A stretch of 64,000 bases of DNA from the NCBI GenBank assembly GCA_023702235.1, contig JAMQCR010000001.1:2480001-2544000 (forward strand). The letters run 5' to 3'. Positions 1-8,835 of this stretch are shown here, in pieces. This DNA comes from Neobacillus pocheonensis. Lineage in GTDB: Bacteria > Bacillota > Bacilli > Bacillales > Cytobacillaceae. Both the position numbers and the translations under genes were made by a program. The notes beneath the pieces are model-generated. The model saw only the letters and a list, made by a program, of their open reading frames with translations, did no database searches and was not told the DNA's origin. How positions within the stretch are numbered: position 1 is the first letter of the stretch; the number at the start of each line of letters is the position of its first letter.

Positions 1-328
1 ATGCAACGGTTACAGCCCATCCTAACCAATATAACCATCCAAGCGCAAATCCTGTTCCTGGGCCAATAAATTTGGTCGTATACGTTTGAAACGAACCAGA
101 TATCGGCATGGCAACAGACAATTCCCCAAGACAAAGCATCGTTAAGAACATAATAAAACCGCCAACGATATAAGAAAGGATCGCTCCAGTTGGTCCAGCC
201 TGATGAATCGTATAGCCCGATCCTAAGAAAAGCCCTGAGCCAATTACCCCACCAAGCGAGATCATAAATAAATGTCTTGCCTTCATCGTCCTTTGTAATT
301 CGTTTGTGTTGTTTTCAGGTAAATGCAT
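1..328 (-). CDS. rocE: Amino acid permease RocE/RocC-like, 3'-truncated by window edge
   Basis: This is the N-terminal 109 residues of an APC-family amino acid permease, a membrane importer expected to bring in arginine or ornithine for the adjacent catabolic genes. The translation shows [20 protein letters not shown] and later [12 protein letters not shown], which I recognise as typical of Bacillus RocE/RocC. The ATG at 328 follows a GGGGG ribosome binding site. The gene runs off the left edge. A -24/-12 promoter at 523-540 and inverted repeats at 581-640 lie upstream, so it should belong to the sigma-L/RocR regulon like rocA. RocE and RocC cannot be told apart from this fragment. Confidence 0.85.
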   Translation of the reverse strand, partial: MHLPENNTNELQRTMKARHLFMISLGGVIGSGLFLGSGYTIHQAGPTGAILSYIVGGFIMFLTMLCLGELSVAMPISGSFQTYTTKFIGPGTGFALGWLYWLGWAVTVA

Positions 329-522
329 TAATTTTCCCCCTTCATACCCCTTTAATTGAATGCGCTTCCAAAATGTTACAAAACAGCATGTGGTATGATA
401 ATTTTTATCTAATAGGCACAGTTTATACTGACCTCTAGCAAAAAGAAAGATATAAGACTATGCCAAATAATGGCGACAGTCAATCCTCTAAAAAAATTAT
501 CACTATTTTCACTTATTTAAGT

Positions 523-540
523 ATGCAATTTCCATGCCAA
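523..540 (-). promoter_or_regulatory. Sigma-54 (SigL) -24/-12 promoter of rocE
   Basis: On the minus strand the sequence reads TTGGCAT-GGAAA-TTGCAT, which keeps the invariant GG and GC dinucleotides of sigma-54 promoters with correct spacing. It points at the rocE-like permease about 200 bases downstream. Confidence 0.85.
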
Positions 541-580
541 AGCCTAAAAGCCTATTTGTGAACATTCAATGAATATTTTC

Positions 581-640
581 TGCCAAAAATTTTGGCACAA
601 TAATAAAAATTTTGGCACATTATAGGCAAAATTTTGAGCA
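581..640. promoter_or_regulatory. Probable RocR upstream activating sites for rocE
   Basis: Positions 581-597 hold a near-perfect 17-bp inverted repeat, TGCCAAAAATTTTGGCA. A related half-site (AATTTTGGCACA) follows near 609-619 and a weaker copy (GGCAAAATTTTGAGC) lies at 625-639. They sit 40-115 bases upstream of the -24/-12 promoter, the usual place for an enhancer-type site. RocR binding is inferred from the neighbouring rocR and from the similar repeats at 5318-5376. Confidence 0.6.
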
Positions 641-726
641 TACCAATAGAAAAAGGCCTTTCCCACGACTAAATTAAAAAGTTTAAGTCGAAAAGGACAG
701 ACCCTAGTTTACCATACTATTCTTTT

Positions 727-990
727 TTAATCACTGCCTGTTATCAATAAATCATCTTGGATGGTAGCTAATATGGTATCTGAATTTATTTTTTGACCTG
801 ACCCAACACGTAAAGACGTTATATATCCGCTTATGCCGATCGAAATCTCTTCCATCCTACCGCTGTTTGTTTTAATTAAAAACAGTTTCTCCCACTCATA
901 TACATGGTTGTTTTTCCTCGTTAAAACTACTTCTACGGTACCGGACCAAGGACTGTAAATCGTTTCTTCCGTTACTTGCAAGTTCTCCAC
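727..990 (-). CDS. Stand-alone lipoyl/biotinyl-like hammerhead domain protein
   Basis: An 87-residue protein whose whole length resembles the biotinyl/lipoyl hammerhead fold: residues 12-20 read YSPWSGTVE, an SG turn follows near 55 (GISGYITSL), then GQKINSDTILATIQDD. The lysine that would carry biotin or lipoate in the usual M-K-M or D-K-A turn is absent; the equivalent turn reads SIGISG. It is therefore probably not a modified carrier. An AGGAG-like site precedes the ATG. It lies 95 bases downstream of rocG in the same direction and may be the last gene of the rocA-rocD-rocG operon. Its function is unknown. Confidence 0.7.
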   Translation of the reverse strand: MENLQVTEETIYSPWSGTVEVVLTRKNNHVYEWEKLFLIKTNSGRMEEISIGISGYITSLRVGSGQKINSDTILATIQDDLLITGSD

Positions 991-1085
991 TCCTTTTTTG
1001 TGATTTCAAACAGTCATAAAACGGTTGACCTTAATTGAGAATGAAACATCCATTTCAAGCCATACAACTACCAATTTGGGGCAGA

Positions 1086-2378
1086 TTAAACCCAACCGCG
1101 GAAACGAGAAGCTTCCGCTACTTTCTTGATTCCCACCATATACGCTGCTAAACGCATATCCACTTGATGTGTTTGCGAAGTTTGATAAATGTTTTCAAAT
1201 GAATGGACCATAACCTTCGCTAATTTTTCCTCGACTTCTTCTTCAGTCCAATAATACCCTTGATTATTTTGCACCCACTCAAAATAAGATACAGTTACAC
1301 CACCGCTACTTGCAAGAATGTCCGGTACAAGAAGAATTCCACGTTCTGTTAAAATATTTGTTGCCTCAAGGGTGGTTGGTCCATTAGCCGCTTCGACAAT
1401 GATCGAAGCCTTAATATTAGCCGCATTTTTGGCTGTTATTTGATTAGAAATCGCTGCTGGCACGAGAATATCACACTCTAATTCGAGTAGTTCTTCATTT
1501 TTAATTGTATTTTTAAACAGTTGAGAAAATGTTCCAAAACTATCTCTTCTATCTAATAGATTGTCAATATCCAGTCCATTTGGATCGTACACTGCACCGT
1601 ACACATCCGATACTGCAACAACCTTCGCTCCTGCATCATGCATGAATTTTGCTAAATAACTTCCAGCGTTCCCAAAGCCTTGAATGACAACACGTGCGCC
1701 TTGTAATTCGATTCCCTTTTTCTTTACTGCTTCTTCAATACAGATGGTAACTCCGCGAGCAGTTGCTGTTTCACGACCTTGTGAACCGCCAAGAACAAGT
1801 GGTTTCCCAGTAATAAATCCAGGTGAGTCAAACTCACGTAAACGGCTATACTCATCCATCATCCACGCCATAATTTGCGAATTTGTATAGACATCTGGTG
1901 CTGGAATATCTTTTGAAGGACCAACGATTTGGCTGATTGCGCGGACATAGCCACGGCTTAAGCGCTCAAGCTCTCTAAAAGACATTTTCTTAGGGTCACA
2001 GATAATGCCGCCTTTTCCTCCACCATATGGAAGATTGGTAATTCCGCACTTTAAACTCATCCAAATAGACAACGCTTTTACTTCTTCTTCATTTACTTCA
2101 GGGTGAAAGCGGACGCCGCCTTTTGTTGGACCGACCGCATCATTGTGCTGTGAACGATAACCAGTAAAAATTTGAACGGAACCATCATCCATCCTTACCG
2201 GGATACGCACTGTTAACAGTCTGATTGGATCCTTTAGTAATTCGTACATTTCATTCGTATAGCCTAATTTCGATAACGCCTTTTGTATGACCGTCTGCGT
2301 TGAATAAAACAAGTTTAATGACTCTTGTTCGTCTTGTTGTTCCTTCGTTATATTATTAAGCACCGTGTTAACAGTCAT
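1086..2378 (-). CDS. rocG: NAD-specific glutamate dehydrogenase RocG
   Basis: Catabolic glutamate dehydrogenase of about 430 residues that oxidatively deaminates glutamate to 2-oxoglutarate, the last step of arginine, ornithine and proline use. Seen in the sequence are GPTKGGVRFHP and LPYGGGKGGI (substrate-binding and catalytic lysines), the PAPDV stretch and the Rossmann element QGFGNAGS. I place the start at the ATG at 2378 (MTVNTVL), because a GAGGTG site lies 6-7 bases upstream; a GTG nine bases earlier is less likely. The gene is 50 bases behind rocD in the same direction, so it is probably driven by the sigma-54 promoter of rocA. Confidence 0.93.
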   Translation of the reverse strand: MTVNTVLNNITKEQQDEQESLNLFYSTQTVIQKALSKLGYTNEMYELLKDPIRLLTVRIPVRMDDGSVQIFTGYRSQHNDAVGPTKGGVRFHPEVNEEEVKALSIWMSLKCGITNLPYGGGKGGIICDPKKMSFRELERLSRGYVRAISQIVGPSKDIPAPDVYTNSQIMAWMMDEYSRLREFDSPGFITGKPLVLGGSQGRETATARGVTICIEEAVKKKGIELQGARVVIQGFGNAGSYLAKFMHDAGAKVVAVSDVYGAVYDPNGLDIDNLLDRRDSFGTFSQLFKNTIKNEELLELECDILVPAAISNQITAKNAANIKASIIVEAANGPTTLEATNILTERGILLVPDILASSGGVTVSYFEWVQNNQGYYWTEEEVEEKLAKVMVHSFENIYQTSQTHQVDMRLAAYMVGIKKVAEASRFRGWV

Positions 2379-2428
2379 GTCTGACACCTCGTCAAATAGT
2401 AGTGTTATTTTTGTAACGATATAATTTC

Positions 2429-3630
2429 CTAAGCTAATACCTTTTGAATTTTCGCAATGGCCAATCGATTTCTTCTTTTGAAATAATCAATGGTGGAGCA
2501 AAACGAATCACAGTATCGTGAGTTTCTTTACATAATAAGCCTTCTTCTTTTAACTGTTCGCAATAAGGTCTTGCTTCTTCCGTTAGTTCAACCCCGATAA
2601 ATAAGCCTCTTCCTCTTACTTCTTTAATCATTGGGTTATCAATAGCTTTTAATTGGTTAAGGAAATATTCCCCTAATTCAAGAGAGCGTTCAGCAAGTTT
2701 TTCTTCCTCGATTACTTCTAGTGCAGCAACGGAAACAGCGCAAGCAAGTGGATTTCCACCGAAAGTCGAACCGTGTGAACCTGGATTAAATACTCCTAAA
2801 ACATCGGAGTTCGCGACAACACAGGAAATAGGGAATACTCCTCCACCAAGTGCTTTACCCAAAATGAGCATATCAGGTGTTACTTCTTCCCAATCACATG
2901 CAAACATTTTTCCAGTCCGTGCCAAGCCAGCTTGAATTTCATCAGCGATGAATAAAACATTGTTTGCTTTACACAAATCTGAAGCTGCCTTTAAAAATCC
3001 TTCTGGAGGTATAATAATTCCAGCTTCACCTTGAATTGGTTCGATTAAGAACGCGGCAGTATTAGGAGTGATAGCTGCTTTTAATGCTTCGAGATCCCCG
3101 TATGGAATTAAGTTAATCCCTGGTAACATCGGCCCGAATCCACGCTTATATTCTGGATCAGATGATAAGGAGACGGCACCCATTGTACGGCCATGAAAAT
3201 TCCCAATACAAGCAATAATTTCTGCTTGGTCTTCAGCAATCCCCTTTACATCGTAACCCCAGCGACGAGCAGCTTTAAGTGCTGTTTCAACCGCTTCTGC
3301 ACCTGTATTCATTGGAAGTACCATGTTTTTATTTGTTAACTTACTAACTTTCTCATACCAAGGACCAAGTTGATCACTGTGGAAAGCACGGGAAGTTAAG
3401 GTTACTTTATCTGCTTGATCTTTTAATGCTTGGATAATTTTTGGATGACGGTGCCCTTGGTTTACAGCTGAATAAGCACTAAGCATATCCATAAATTTAT
3501 TACCCTCTGGACTTTCCACCCAAACTCCTTCTGCCTTCGCAATTACGATTGGTAGTGGATGGTAGTTGTTTGCACCAAATTTCTGAGTTTGCTCAATGAT
3601 TGTGTTTGATTTTGTTGTGGTTCCATTCAT
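2429..3630 (-). CDS. rocD: Ornithine--oxo-acid transaminase RocD (one 3'-end frameshift)
   Basis: PLP-dependent class III aminotransferase converting ornithine and 2-oxoglutarate to glutamate semialdehyde and glutamate. The PLP-binding lysine is in [10 protein letters not shown] and the cofactor-contacting aspartate in [15 protein letters not shown]. The start follows AAGGAGG. As written the frame ends at 2434 with an atypical tail (WPLRKFKRY). Restoring one G at about 2461 (TGGCC to TGGGCC) gives the family-like ending [11 protein letters not shown] and a stop at 2429, for 400 residues. The length modulo three agrees with one missing base. It sits between rocA and rocG in one operon. Confidence 0.93.
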
Positions 3631-3668
3631 TTCGTGTTTCCTCCTTAAATTACATGCTTTTTCTGATA

Positions 3669-5213
3669 TTAGAGCATTTCGGATGTTGTTTTTGCCTGCA
3701 TATGAAGTAGCAAATAATCAGGACCGCCTGCTTTTGAATCTGTACCTGACATATTAAAGCCGCCAAATGGCTGATATCCAACAATAGCACCAGTACATAC
3801 TCGGTTAAAATATAAATTTCCAACGTGGAATTCTTGGCGGGCACGTTCGATATGCTCGCGATTATTGGAAATAAGCGCTCCAGTAAGACCATAATCTGTG
3901 TTATTAGCAATTTCCATTAAATGATCAAAATCTCGTGCCTTACAGAATGCAACAACTGGTCCAAAAATTTCTTCCTGCATCAGGCGGGATTTTTCATCTA
4001 AATCAGCAAAAATCGTTGGTTTAATGAAGTAACCTTTCGAATCGTCCCCTTCTCCACCCGTAACGAGCTTGCCTTCTTGTTTTCCAATTTCAATATAACT
4101 CATGATTTTCTTGAATGATTTTTCATCAATGACTGGACCCATATAAGTGTCGGCTTCTTCAGGGTTACCAAGCGAAAGCGTCTTGGTTAAGGCTGCTGCT
4201 TTTTCAAGTACTTCATCATAGACGTCTTGATGTACAACGGCACGGGAGCCTGCTGAACATTTTTGACCAGAGAATCCGAAAGCTGAGTAAACGATGGAGG
4301 AAGCAGCTAAATCTAGGTCTGCGTCTTTATCGACAACCACGGTATCTTTTCCGCCCATTTCAGCGATAACACGTTTCAACCAAATTTGTCCAGGCTGAAC
4401 TTTTGCTGCGCGTTCATTTATACGGCATCCTACTTCTCTGGAACCTGTGAACGATACAAAACGAGTTTTCGGATGATCAACGAGGTAGTCACCGATTTCT
4501 GCTCCACTTCCAGGAACAAAATTTAATACGCCCTGTGGAAGTCCAGCTTCATGCATAAGCTCAACAAATTTTGCTGCAACAATTGGTGTTGAGTTTGCTG
4601 GCTTTAAAAGAACTGTATTTCCTGAAACAATCGCCGCGACAGTCGTCCCCGCCATAATCGCTAATGGGAAGTTAAATGGCGAAATAATAATCCCTACTCC
4701 AAGTGGAATATAATGGAATTGATTGAATTCACCAACACGGCTTTGTACTGGCATACCCTCTTTAATTTTCATCATTTGGCGACCGTAATACTCGATAAAA
4801 TCAATCGCTTCCGCTGTATCAGCATCCGCTTCCCTCCATGGCTTTCCTGCCTCTTTTACGAGATAGCTAGAAAATTCATGCTTGCGGCGTCTAAGAATAG
4901 CAGCAGCACGGAATAGAATGTTTGCTCGGTGTTCCGGTTTCCAATTTTTCCATGTTTCGAAAGTAGATAGCGCGGACTGCATTGCTTTTTCAGCTAATTC
5001 CTTACTCGCCATCGAAACAGTTCCAATTACTTCCTCTTTATTGGCAGGATTAATCGAAACGATCTTTTTATCCGTTGTAATCTCTTCTCCGCCAATTACT
5101 ACCGGATAGTCCTTACCAAGCTGCGACTGGACATATGACAATGAATCTTGAAATGCTTTTTTATTTTTTTCATCTAAGAAATTAGTAAATGGTTCATGTG
5201 TATAGGTTAACAA
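3669..5213 (-). CDS. rocA: 1-pyrroline-5-carboxylate dehydrogenase RocA
   Basis: A 514-residue aldehyde dehydrogenase that oxidises glutamate semialdehyde (pyrroline-5-carboxylate) to glutamate. Visible family marks are [10 protein letters not shown], the catalytic glutamate region [11 protein letters not shown], the nucleophilic cysteine in [10 protein letters not shown], and [10 protein letters not shown] near the C-terminus. It is the promoter-proximal gene of the rocA-rocD-rocG run, with a consensus sigma-54 promoter 40 bases upstream (5250-5267) and a good AGGAGG site. It is divergent from its activator gene rocR. Length is normal for the family. Confidence 0.95.
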   Translation of the reverse strand: MLTYTHEPFTNFLDEKNKKAFQDSLSYVQSQLGKDYPVVIGGEEITTDKKIVSINPANKEEVIGTVSMASKELAEKAMQSALSTFETWKNWKPEHRANILFRAAAILRRRKHEFSSYLVKEAGKPWREADADTAEAIDFIEYYGRQMMKIKEGMPVQSRVGEFNQFHYIPLGVGIIISPFNFPLAIMAGTTVAAIVSGNTVLLKPANSTPIVAAKFVELMHEAGLPQGVLNFVPGSGAEIGDYLVDHPKTRFVSFTGSREVGCRINERAAKVQPGQIWLKRVIAEMGGKDTVVVDKDADLDLAASSIVYSAFGFSGQKCSAGSRAVVHQDVYDEVLEKAAALTKTLSLGNPEEADTYMGPVIDEKSFKKIMSYIEIGKQEGKLVTGGEGDDSKGYFIKPTIFADLDEKSRLMQEEIFGPVVAFCKARDFDHLMEIANNTDYGLTGALISNNREHIERARQEFHVGNLYFNRVCTGAIVGYQPFGGFNMSGTDSKAGGPDYLLLHMQAKTTSEML

Positions 5214-5249
5214 TTTGAATACCTCCTAAATTTGAATACACTAATAACT

Positions 5250-5267
5250 ATGCAATTATCGTGCCAA
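5250..5267 (-). promoter_or_regulatory. Sigma-54 (SigL) promoter of rocA-rocD-rocG
   Basis: The minus strand reads TTGGCAC-GATAA-TTGCAT, a textbook -24/-12 element, about 40 bases before the rocA start codon. Confidence 0.92.
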
Positions 5268-5317
5268 CCTTATTTGAATGAATATTTTGCGGTTTTTATG
5301 GATGTTAGCGGTTTCAG

Positions 5318-5376
5318 TGCATAAAATTTTGGCGCAAAATATTAATTTTCTTTATTAAATGCAAATTTATTTTGCG
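5318..5376. promoter_or_regulatory. Probable RocR binding repeats between rocA and rocR
   Basis: Two AT-rich inverted repeats occur: TGCATAAAATTTTGGCG at 5318-5334 and TGCAAATTTATTTTGCG at 5360-5376. Both are 17-bp and resemble the repeat upstream of rocE. They lie 50-125 bases upstream of the rocA -24/-12 element, as expected for an enhancer, and just upstream of rocR, which could allow autoregulation. Confidence 0.65.
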
Positions 5377-5440
5377 TTAAATTAATTTTAGTGATTAAAT
5401 AATAGGGAATCCATTTTGAATAAGGGAGAATGAAGACTTA

Positions 5441-6859
5441 ATGGAGCATTCCAAAACCATTCACTATTTACAATATATAAACCGAATATATGAGCAAATT
5501 TTAGATACGGTGGATATAGGAGTCCATGCAGTTGATGAAACAGGGAAAACGATTATCTATAATAAAAAAATGATGCAAATGGAGTCAATGGATATTCAGG
5601 ATGTTCTGAATAAAAACCTCCTGGAAGTGTTTATGTTTAAAGACGACCAAGCTAGTACCTTAGTGAAAGCCTTACAGGAAGGTAAGGAAACAAATAATGT
5701 TAAACAAACTTATTTTAATAATAAAGGCCGGGAAATTACGACGATTAATAATACCATCCCAATTTTTGAAGAAAACAGAATCCAGGGAGCCGTTGAAATT
5801 GCAAAAGATGTTACGAAACTTGAACGGCTGATGAAAGGCAATATTACTAGTAAAGGAACTACTAGATTTACCTTTGATAATATTACTGGAAATAGTCCTG
5901 CGATAAAGGAAGTAATTGAAGAGGCGAAGCGTGCAACTAGAACTTCCTCCTATGTATTGATAGTCGGGGAAACAGGCACAGGAAAAGAACTTTTTGCCCA
6001 AAGTATTCACAACGCCAGCAGCCGGCTTACTGGTCCATTTATTTCACAAAACTGTGCCGCACTGCCTGATAATTTGATTGAGAGCCTTCTTTTCGGGACA
6101 AAACGCGGGGCTTTTACCGGGGCCGTTGATCATCCAGGTTTATTTGAGCAGGCAGAAGGTGGTACCCTATTGCTCGATGAGATTAACTCGTTAAATTTAG
6201 GTCTCCAAGCTAAGCTGCTCCGAGTTCTTCAAGAAAAAACGATTAGACGGATTGGCGATACAAAGGATACACCTGTTGATGTACGGGTCATTGCCAATAT
6301 GAACGAGGACCCCATTGATGCGATTGCCAATAATCGCATGCGTAAAGACCTTTACTACCGGCTTGGAGTTGTCACTGTTTTTATTCCACCATTAAGGGAG
6401 CGAAAGCAAGATATCCCCCTATTAGTCCAGGACTTTATTAAAAAGTATAACGAACGGTTTAATATGCAGGTAAAAGAGTTGAGTGAAGAGGTCAAACAGT
6501 CCTTTCTAGAGTATAATTGGAATGGAAATGTGCGTGAGCTTGAGCATATTATTGAAGCGGCAATGAACAATATGATGGATGAAGACGTGATTATGTACTC
6601 CCATCTACCCTTCCAATACCGAAATAAAATGCAAATGAAAGAACGGATGATTCCTATTTCCACTGTTGAATCGTTCATTAATGAGCGTACAGAGGTTGCA
6701 GTTCCGCTTAAGGATCAATTGGAGATATTTGAAAAATCCTATATTGAGCATGTGTTGAAAAAGAATGATTCCAATATTTCCAGGACAGCGAAATTACTGG
6801 GATTAAGCCGTCAAAGTTTACAGTATCGAATGAAGAAGTTAAAGATTGATATCAAATAA
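5441..6859 (+). CDS. rocR: Sigma-54-dependent arginine catabolism activator RocR
   Basis: A 472-residue enhancer-binding protein. Residues about 10-125 form a PAS sensor domain. The AAA+ domain has Walker A GETGTGKE near 176, the sigma-54 contact loop GAFTGA near 223 and Walker B LLLDEIN near 245. A Fis-type helix-turn-helix ends the protein (ISRTAKLLGLSRQSLQYRM). This is the NtrC/RocR architecture, expected to sense ornithine or citrulline and activate SigL promoters. It is divergent from rocA, with putative binding repeats in between. A terminator follows at 6941-6974. Confidence 0.92.
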   Translation: MEHSKTIHYLQYINRIYEQILDTVDIGVHAVDETGKTIIYNKKMMQMESMDIQDVLNKNLLEVFMFKDDQASTLVKALQEGKETNNVKQTYFNNKGREITTINNTIPIFEENRIQGAVEIAKDVTKLERLMKGNITSKGTTRFTFDNITGNSPAIKEVIEEAKRATRTSSYVLIVGETGTGKELFAQSIHNASSRLTGPFISQNCAALPDNLIESLLFGTKRGAFTGAVDHPGLFEQAEGGTLLLDEINSLNLGLQAKLLRVLQEKTIRRIGDTKDTPVDVRVIANMNEDPIDAIANNRMRKDLYYRLGVVTVFIPPLRERKQDIPLLVQDFIKKYNERFNMQVKELSEEVKQSFLEYNWNGNVRELEHIIEAAMNNMMDEDVIMYSHLPFQYRNKMQMKERMIPISTVESFINERTEVAVPLKDQLEIFEKSYIEHVLKKNDSNISRTAKLLGLSRQSLQYRMKKLKIDIK

Positions 6860-6940
6860 AAATGGCCTCTATGTACATTGAAGACCCAAATTCAGAAAGA
6901 AATCTATCATTATTTCTTGTACAATTAGTGCTAATCTACG

Positions 6941-6974
6941 TCCGGCGAATAGTATATTCCTGCCGGATTTTTTA
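6941..6974 (+). terminator. Rho-independent terminator after rocR
   Basis: TCCGGC (6941-6946) pairs with GCCGGA (6962-6967), followed by TTTTTTATT. The remainder of the 350-base gap up to 7213 shows nothing else I can recognise. Confidence 0.7.
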
Positions 6975-7213
6975 TTGCAGCAATAACACTTTTTTGGATA
7001 AAAGCCCAAGAAATTTTTCACAAACTTTAACAAGCTTACATAAAATATAAAAAGATGGATTTTGATTCTATTGCACTAACAATATTCTAGAAAAGTAAAA
7101 CAGCGAATAAATGGGACCGGATTTTCTTAAAAATGCCCTTATTAAAAAGAACGATACCAGCATAAAAATTCCATTTTTTCTCCATACTAAGAAGAAAAGA
7201 TGAGGTGATTGAA

Positions 7214-7420
7214 ATGGGATTACTCAACTCTTATAATCAATGGAAAGAGACAAGATATCAAAATCATGTCTCGATTATGAAAGATCAAGGTAAATGTCCA
7301 GATTGCCAAGGCCGCGGCTACACGGTTTATCCCTATAATGAATTTGCCTATTTTAATTCATTTGATTGTCCTGGCTGTCAAGGCAGTGGTTCCTATACTG
7401 ATTGGGAAGAAACGAGATAG
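7214..7420 (+). CDS. DnaJ-type zinc-finger microprotein
   Basis: A 68-residue cytoplasmic protein with two CxxCxGxG-type elements: CPDCQGRGY near residue 28 and CPGCQGSGSY near 55. This is a minimal version of the DnaJ cysteine-rich zinc-binding module, with no J domain. I chose the ATG at 7214 because GAGGTGATT ends eight bases upstream. A strong terminator follows, so it is monocistronic. Small proteins of this kind occur in many Bacillaceae; the partner or client is unknown. Confidence 0.75.
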   Translation: MGLLNSYNQWKETRYQNHVSIMKDQGKCPDCQGRGYTVYPYNEFAYFNSFDCPGCQGSGSYTDWEETR

Positions 7421-7437
7421 TCTTTGCATATTAAAAA

Positions 7438-7490
7438 GTCCCTTCATTTAGCTGGGTTAAATCAGCTAAATGTCAGGGATTTTTTGTTTT
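7438..7490 (+). terminator. Terminator after zinc-finger microprotein
   Basis: CATTTAGCTG (7445-7454) pairs with CAGCTAAATG (7463-7472), extended by TCCCT/AGGGA, then a T run. Confidence 0.8.
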
Positions 7491-7692
7491 TATACCTCTA
7501 ATCCATTCAAAAAAATCATAAGTAATTATATCAACTAGCTTGAAGTTTGATAAAAAATTTCCACTTTTACCAATAATTCTGATTATTGGTAAAAAGATGC
7601 GTCAATAATAGGGTTAAAGGTGTTTATTTATTGTGTCGCACGTTTTATACGTTTATAGTATTATTTAAATAGGAAAGTCGAGGTGTGTAGTC

Positions 7693-8700
7693 ATGAAGAA
7701 ACTCATCTTTCTCTTTTGTGTTTTTGGGTTTATCTACTTATCGAACAAGAACATGCTTCCTTCGGTGGAACAACTAAAAAGTTATCTAAACCTTAATGAT
7801 ACCCAACCAACCGAGCAAGCAACTAAAAACGTGGTTTCACCGTCCAAACCGGTAACACCGTCTCATCCAGCAGCAGCAGTCACTTCAAGTGAAAATACAA
7901 ACTCGGCTACCCTCCCTTCCTCATCCAATTCCAAATATGCCCCAACAGACATCCAAACCTATCGGGTCACAGTGGGAAATGGAAAGTTAGTGGTAACCGG
8001 AAAGCCAACACCATATGGGCAATACAATAACGCTCAGGGAATTATTTTATATATCCAAGAAGCACGAGCCAATAAGAGCACAACCATAAAAGTTCCTTTT
8101 TCAAATGGAACCATTCATTATACGTATCCGCTTCAGTACACAGTGGGCGATGTTATTCTTAACCTTGATGAATATTACATTGGCAAAGCAAATGACCCAA
8201 ATAAGGTATTAGGCTATGCACAATACCACCTAACAGATGGCGACCCATATTTACTCCCAAGTTTTATGGTTCAAAGCGATAATCAGACCCTTATTACCCT
8301 TGCCCGAAAAATAACCTATGGAAAGCATACCGATGTTGAAAAATCCCGGGCAATTTTCGAGTGGGTTGCAAAAAACATTGCCTATAATGCCCCGTTGGTA
8401 AATAGTACAAATCCACCTTTATATTCTGCCCTTCAAACCTATCAAACCCGGGTAGTATTATGTTCTGGTTATGCTGATTTAAGTGCTTCCCTTCACCGTG
8501 CAATAGGGATTGCAGCAAAGGTGGATTATGGAGACAATCATGCATGGAATGAAATTAAACTAAATGGTGTGTGGCAATCAGAAGACCCTACCTATGGTTC
8601 AGGTTTCATTAATCTAAATACGAATAAATTTGTCCATAGTTATCATCCTGCTTATTTTTCCAAAACGGATAAACATAAAGAAGGCGAATATGATTGGTAG
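7693..8700 (+). CDS. Secreted transglutaminase-like (cysteine protease fold) protein
   Basis: A 335-residue protein with an N-terminal signal/anchor helix (KKLIFLFCVFGFIYLS), a Ser/Pro/Thr-rich linker (about 35-90), a beta-rich region, and a C-terminal transglutaminase-like domain. The catalytic triad is visible as Cys in VVLCSGYA (about 257), His in DNHAWNEI (about 283) and Asp in SEDPTYG (about 298). Such proteins are probable peptidases or cross-linking enzymes on the outer face of the cell. The ATG follows AGGTGTG. A terminator follows at 8708. Exact substrate unknown. Confidence 0.85.
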   Translation: MKKLIFLFCVFGFIYLSNKNMLPSVEQLKSYLNLNDTQPTEQATKNVVSPSKPVTPSHPAAAVTSSENTNSATLPSSSNSKYAPTDIQTYRVTVGNGKLVVTGKPTPYGQYNNAQGIILYIQEARANKSTTIKVPFSNGTIHYTYPLQYTVGDVILNLDEYYIGKANDPNKVLGYAQYHLTDGDPYLLPSFMVQSDNQTLITLARKITYGKHTDVEKSRAIFEWVAKNIAYNAPLVNSTNPPLYSALQTYQTRVVLCSGYADLSASLHRAIGIAAKVDYGDNHAWNEIKLNGVWQSEDPTYGSGFINLNTNKFVHSYHPAYFSKTDKHKEGEYDW

Positions 8701-8707
8701 GAACACC

Positions 8708-8738
8708 ACTCCCCTGTTTACTTACCTGGGGAGTTTTT
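8708..8738 (+). terminator. Terminator after transglutaminase-like gene
   Basis: ACTCCCC (8708-8714) pairs with GGGGAGT (8728-8734), followed by TTTTTC. Confidence 0.75.
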
Positions 8739-8763
8739 CTTCCCCTTTTACTGATGCGAATGC

Positions 8764-8810
8764 AAAAAGGACTCCCTGTTGCTTTAATTAATAAAGTAAC
8801 AGGAAGTCCC
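8764..8810 (-). terminator. Terminator after VanW-like gene
   Basis: On the minus strand GGGACTTCCTGTTACTTTA pairs (with one mismatch) with TAAAGCAACAGGGAGTCC and is followed by TTTTT. Confidence 0.75.
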
Positions 8811-8835
8811 TCAACTAATTTATGATTTTTTCCTC

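Noticed and set aside
666..690. Stem CGACT/AGTCG as terminator of the lipoyl-like gene
   Set aside because: The pairing is short with a bulge and lacks a proper T run on the minus strand.
1684..1890. Long open frames opposite rocG, rocA, the MFS genes and others
   Set aside because: They are antisense to well-supported genes, lack ribosome binding sites and show no family resemblance.
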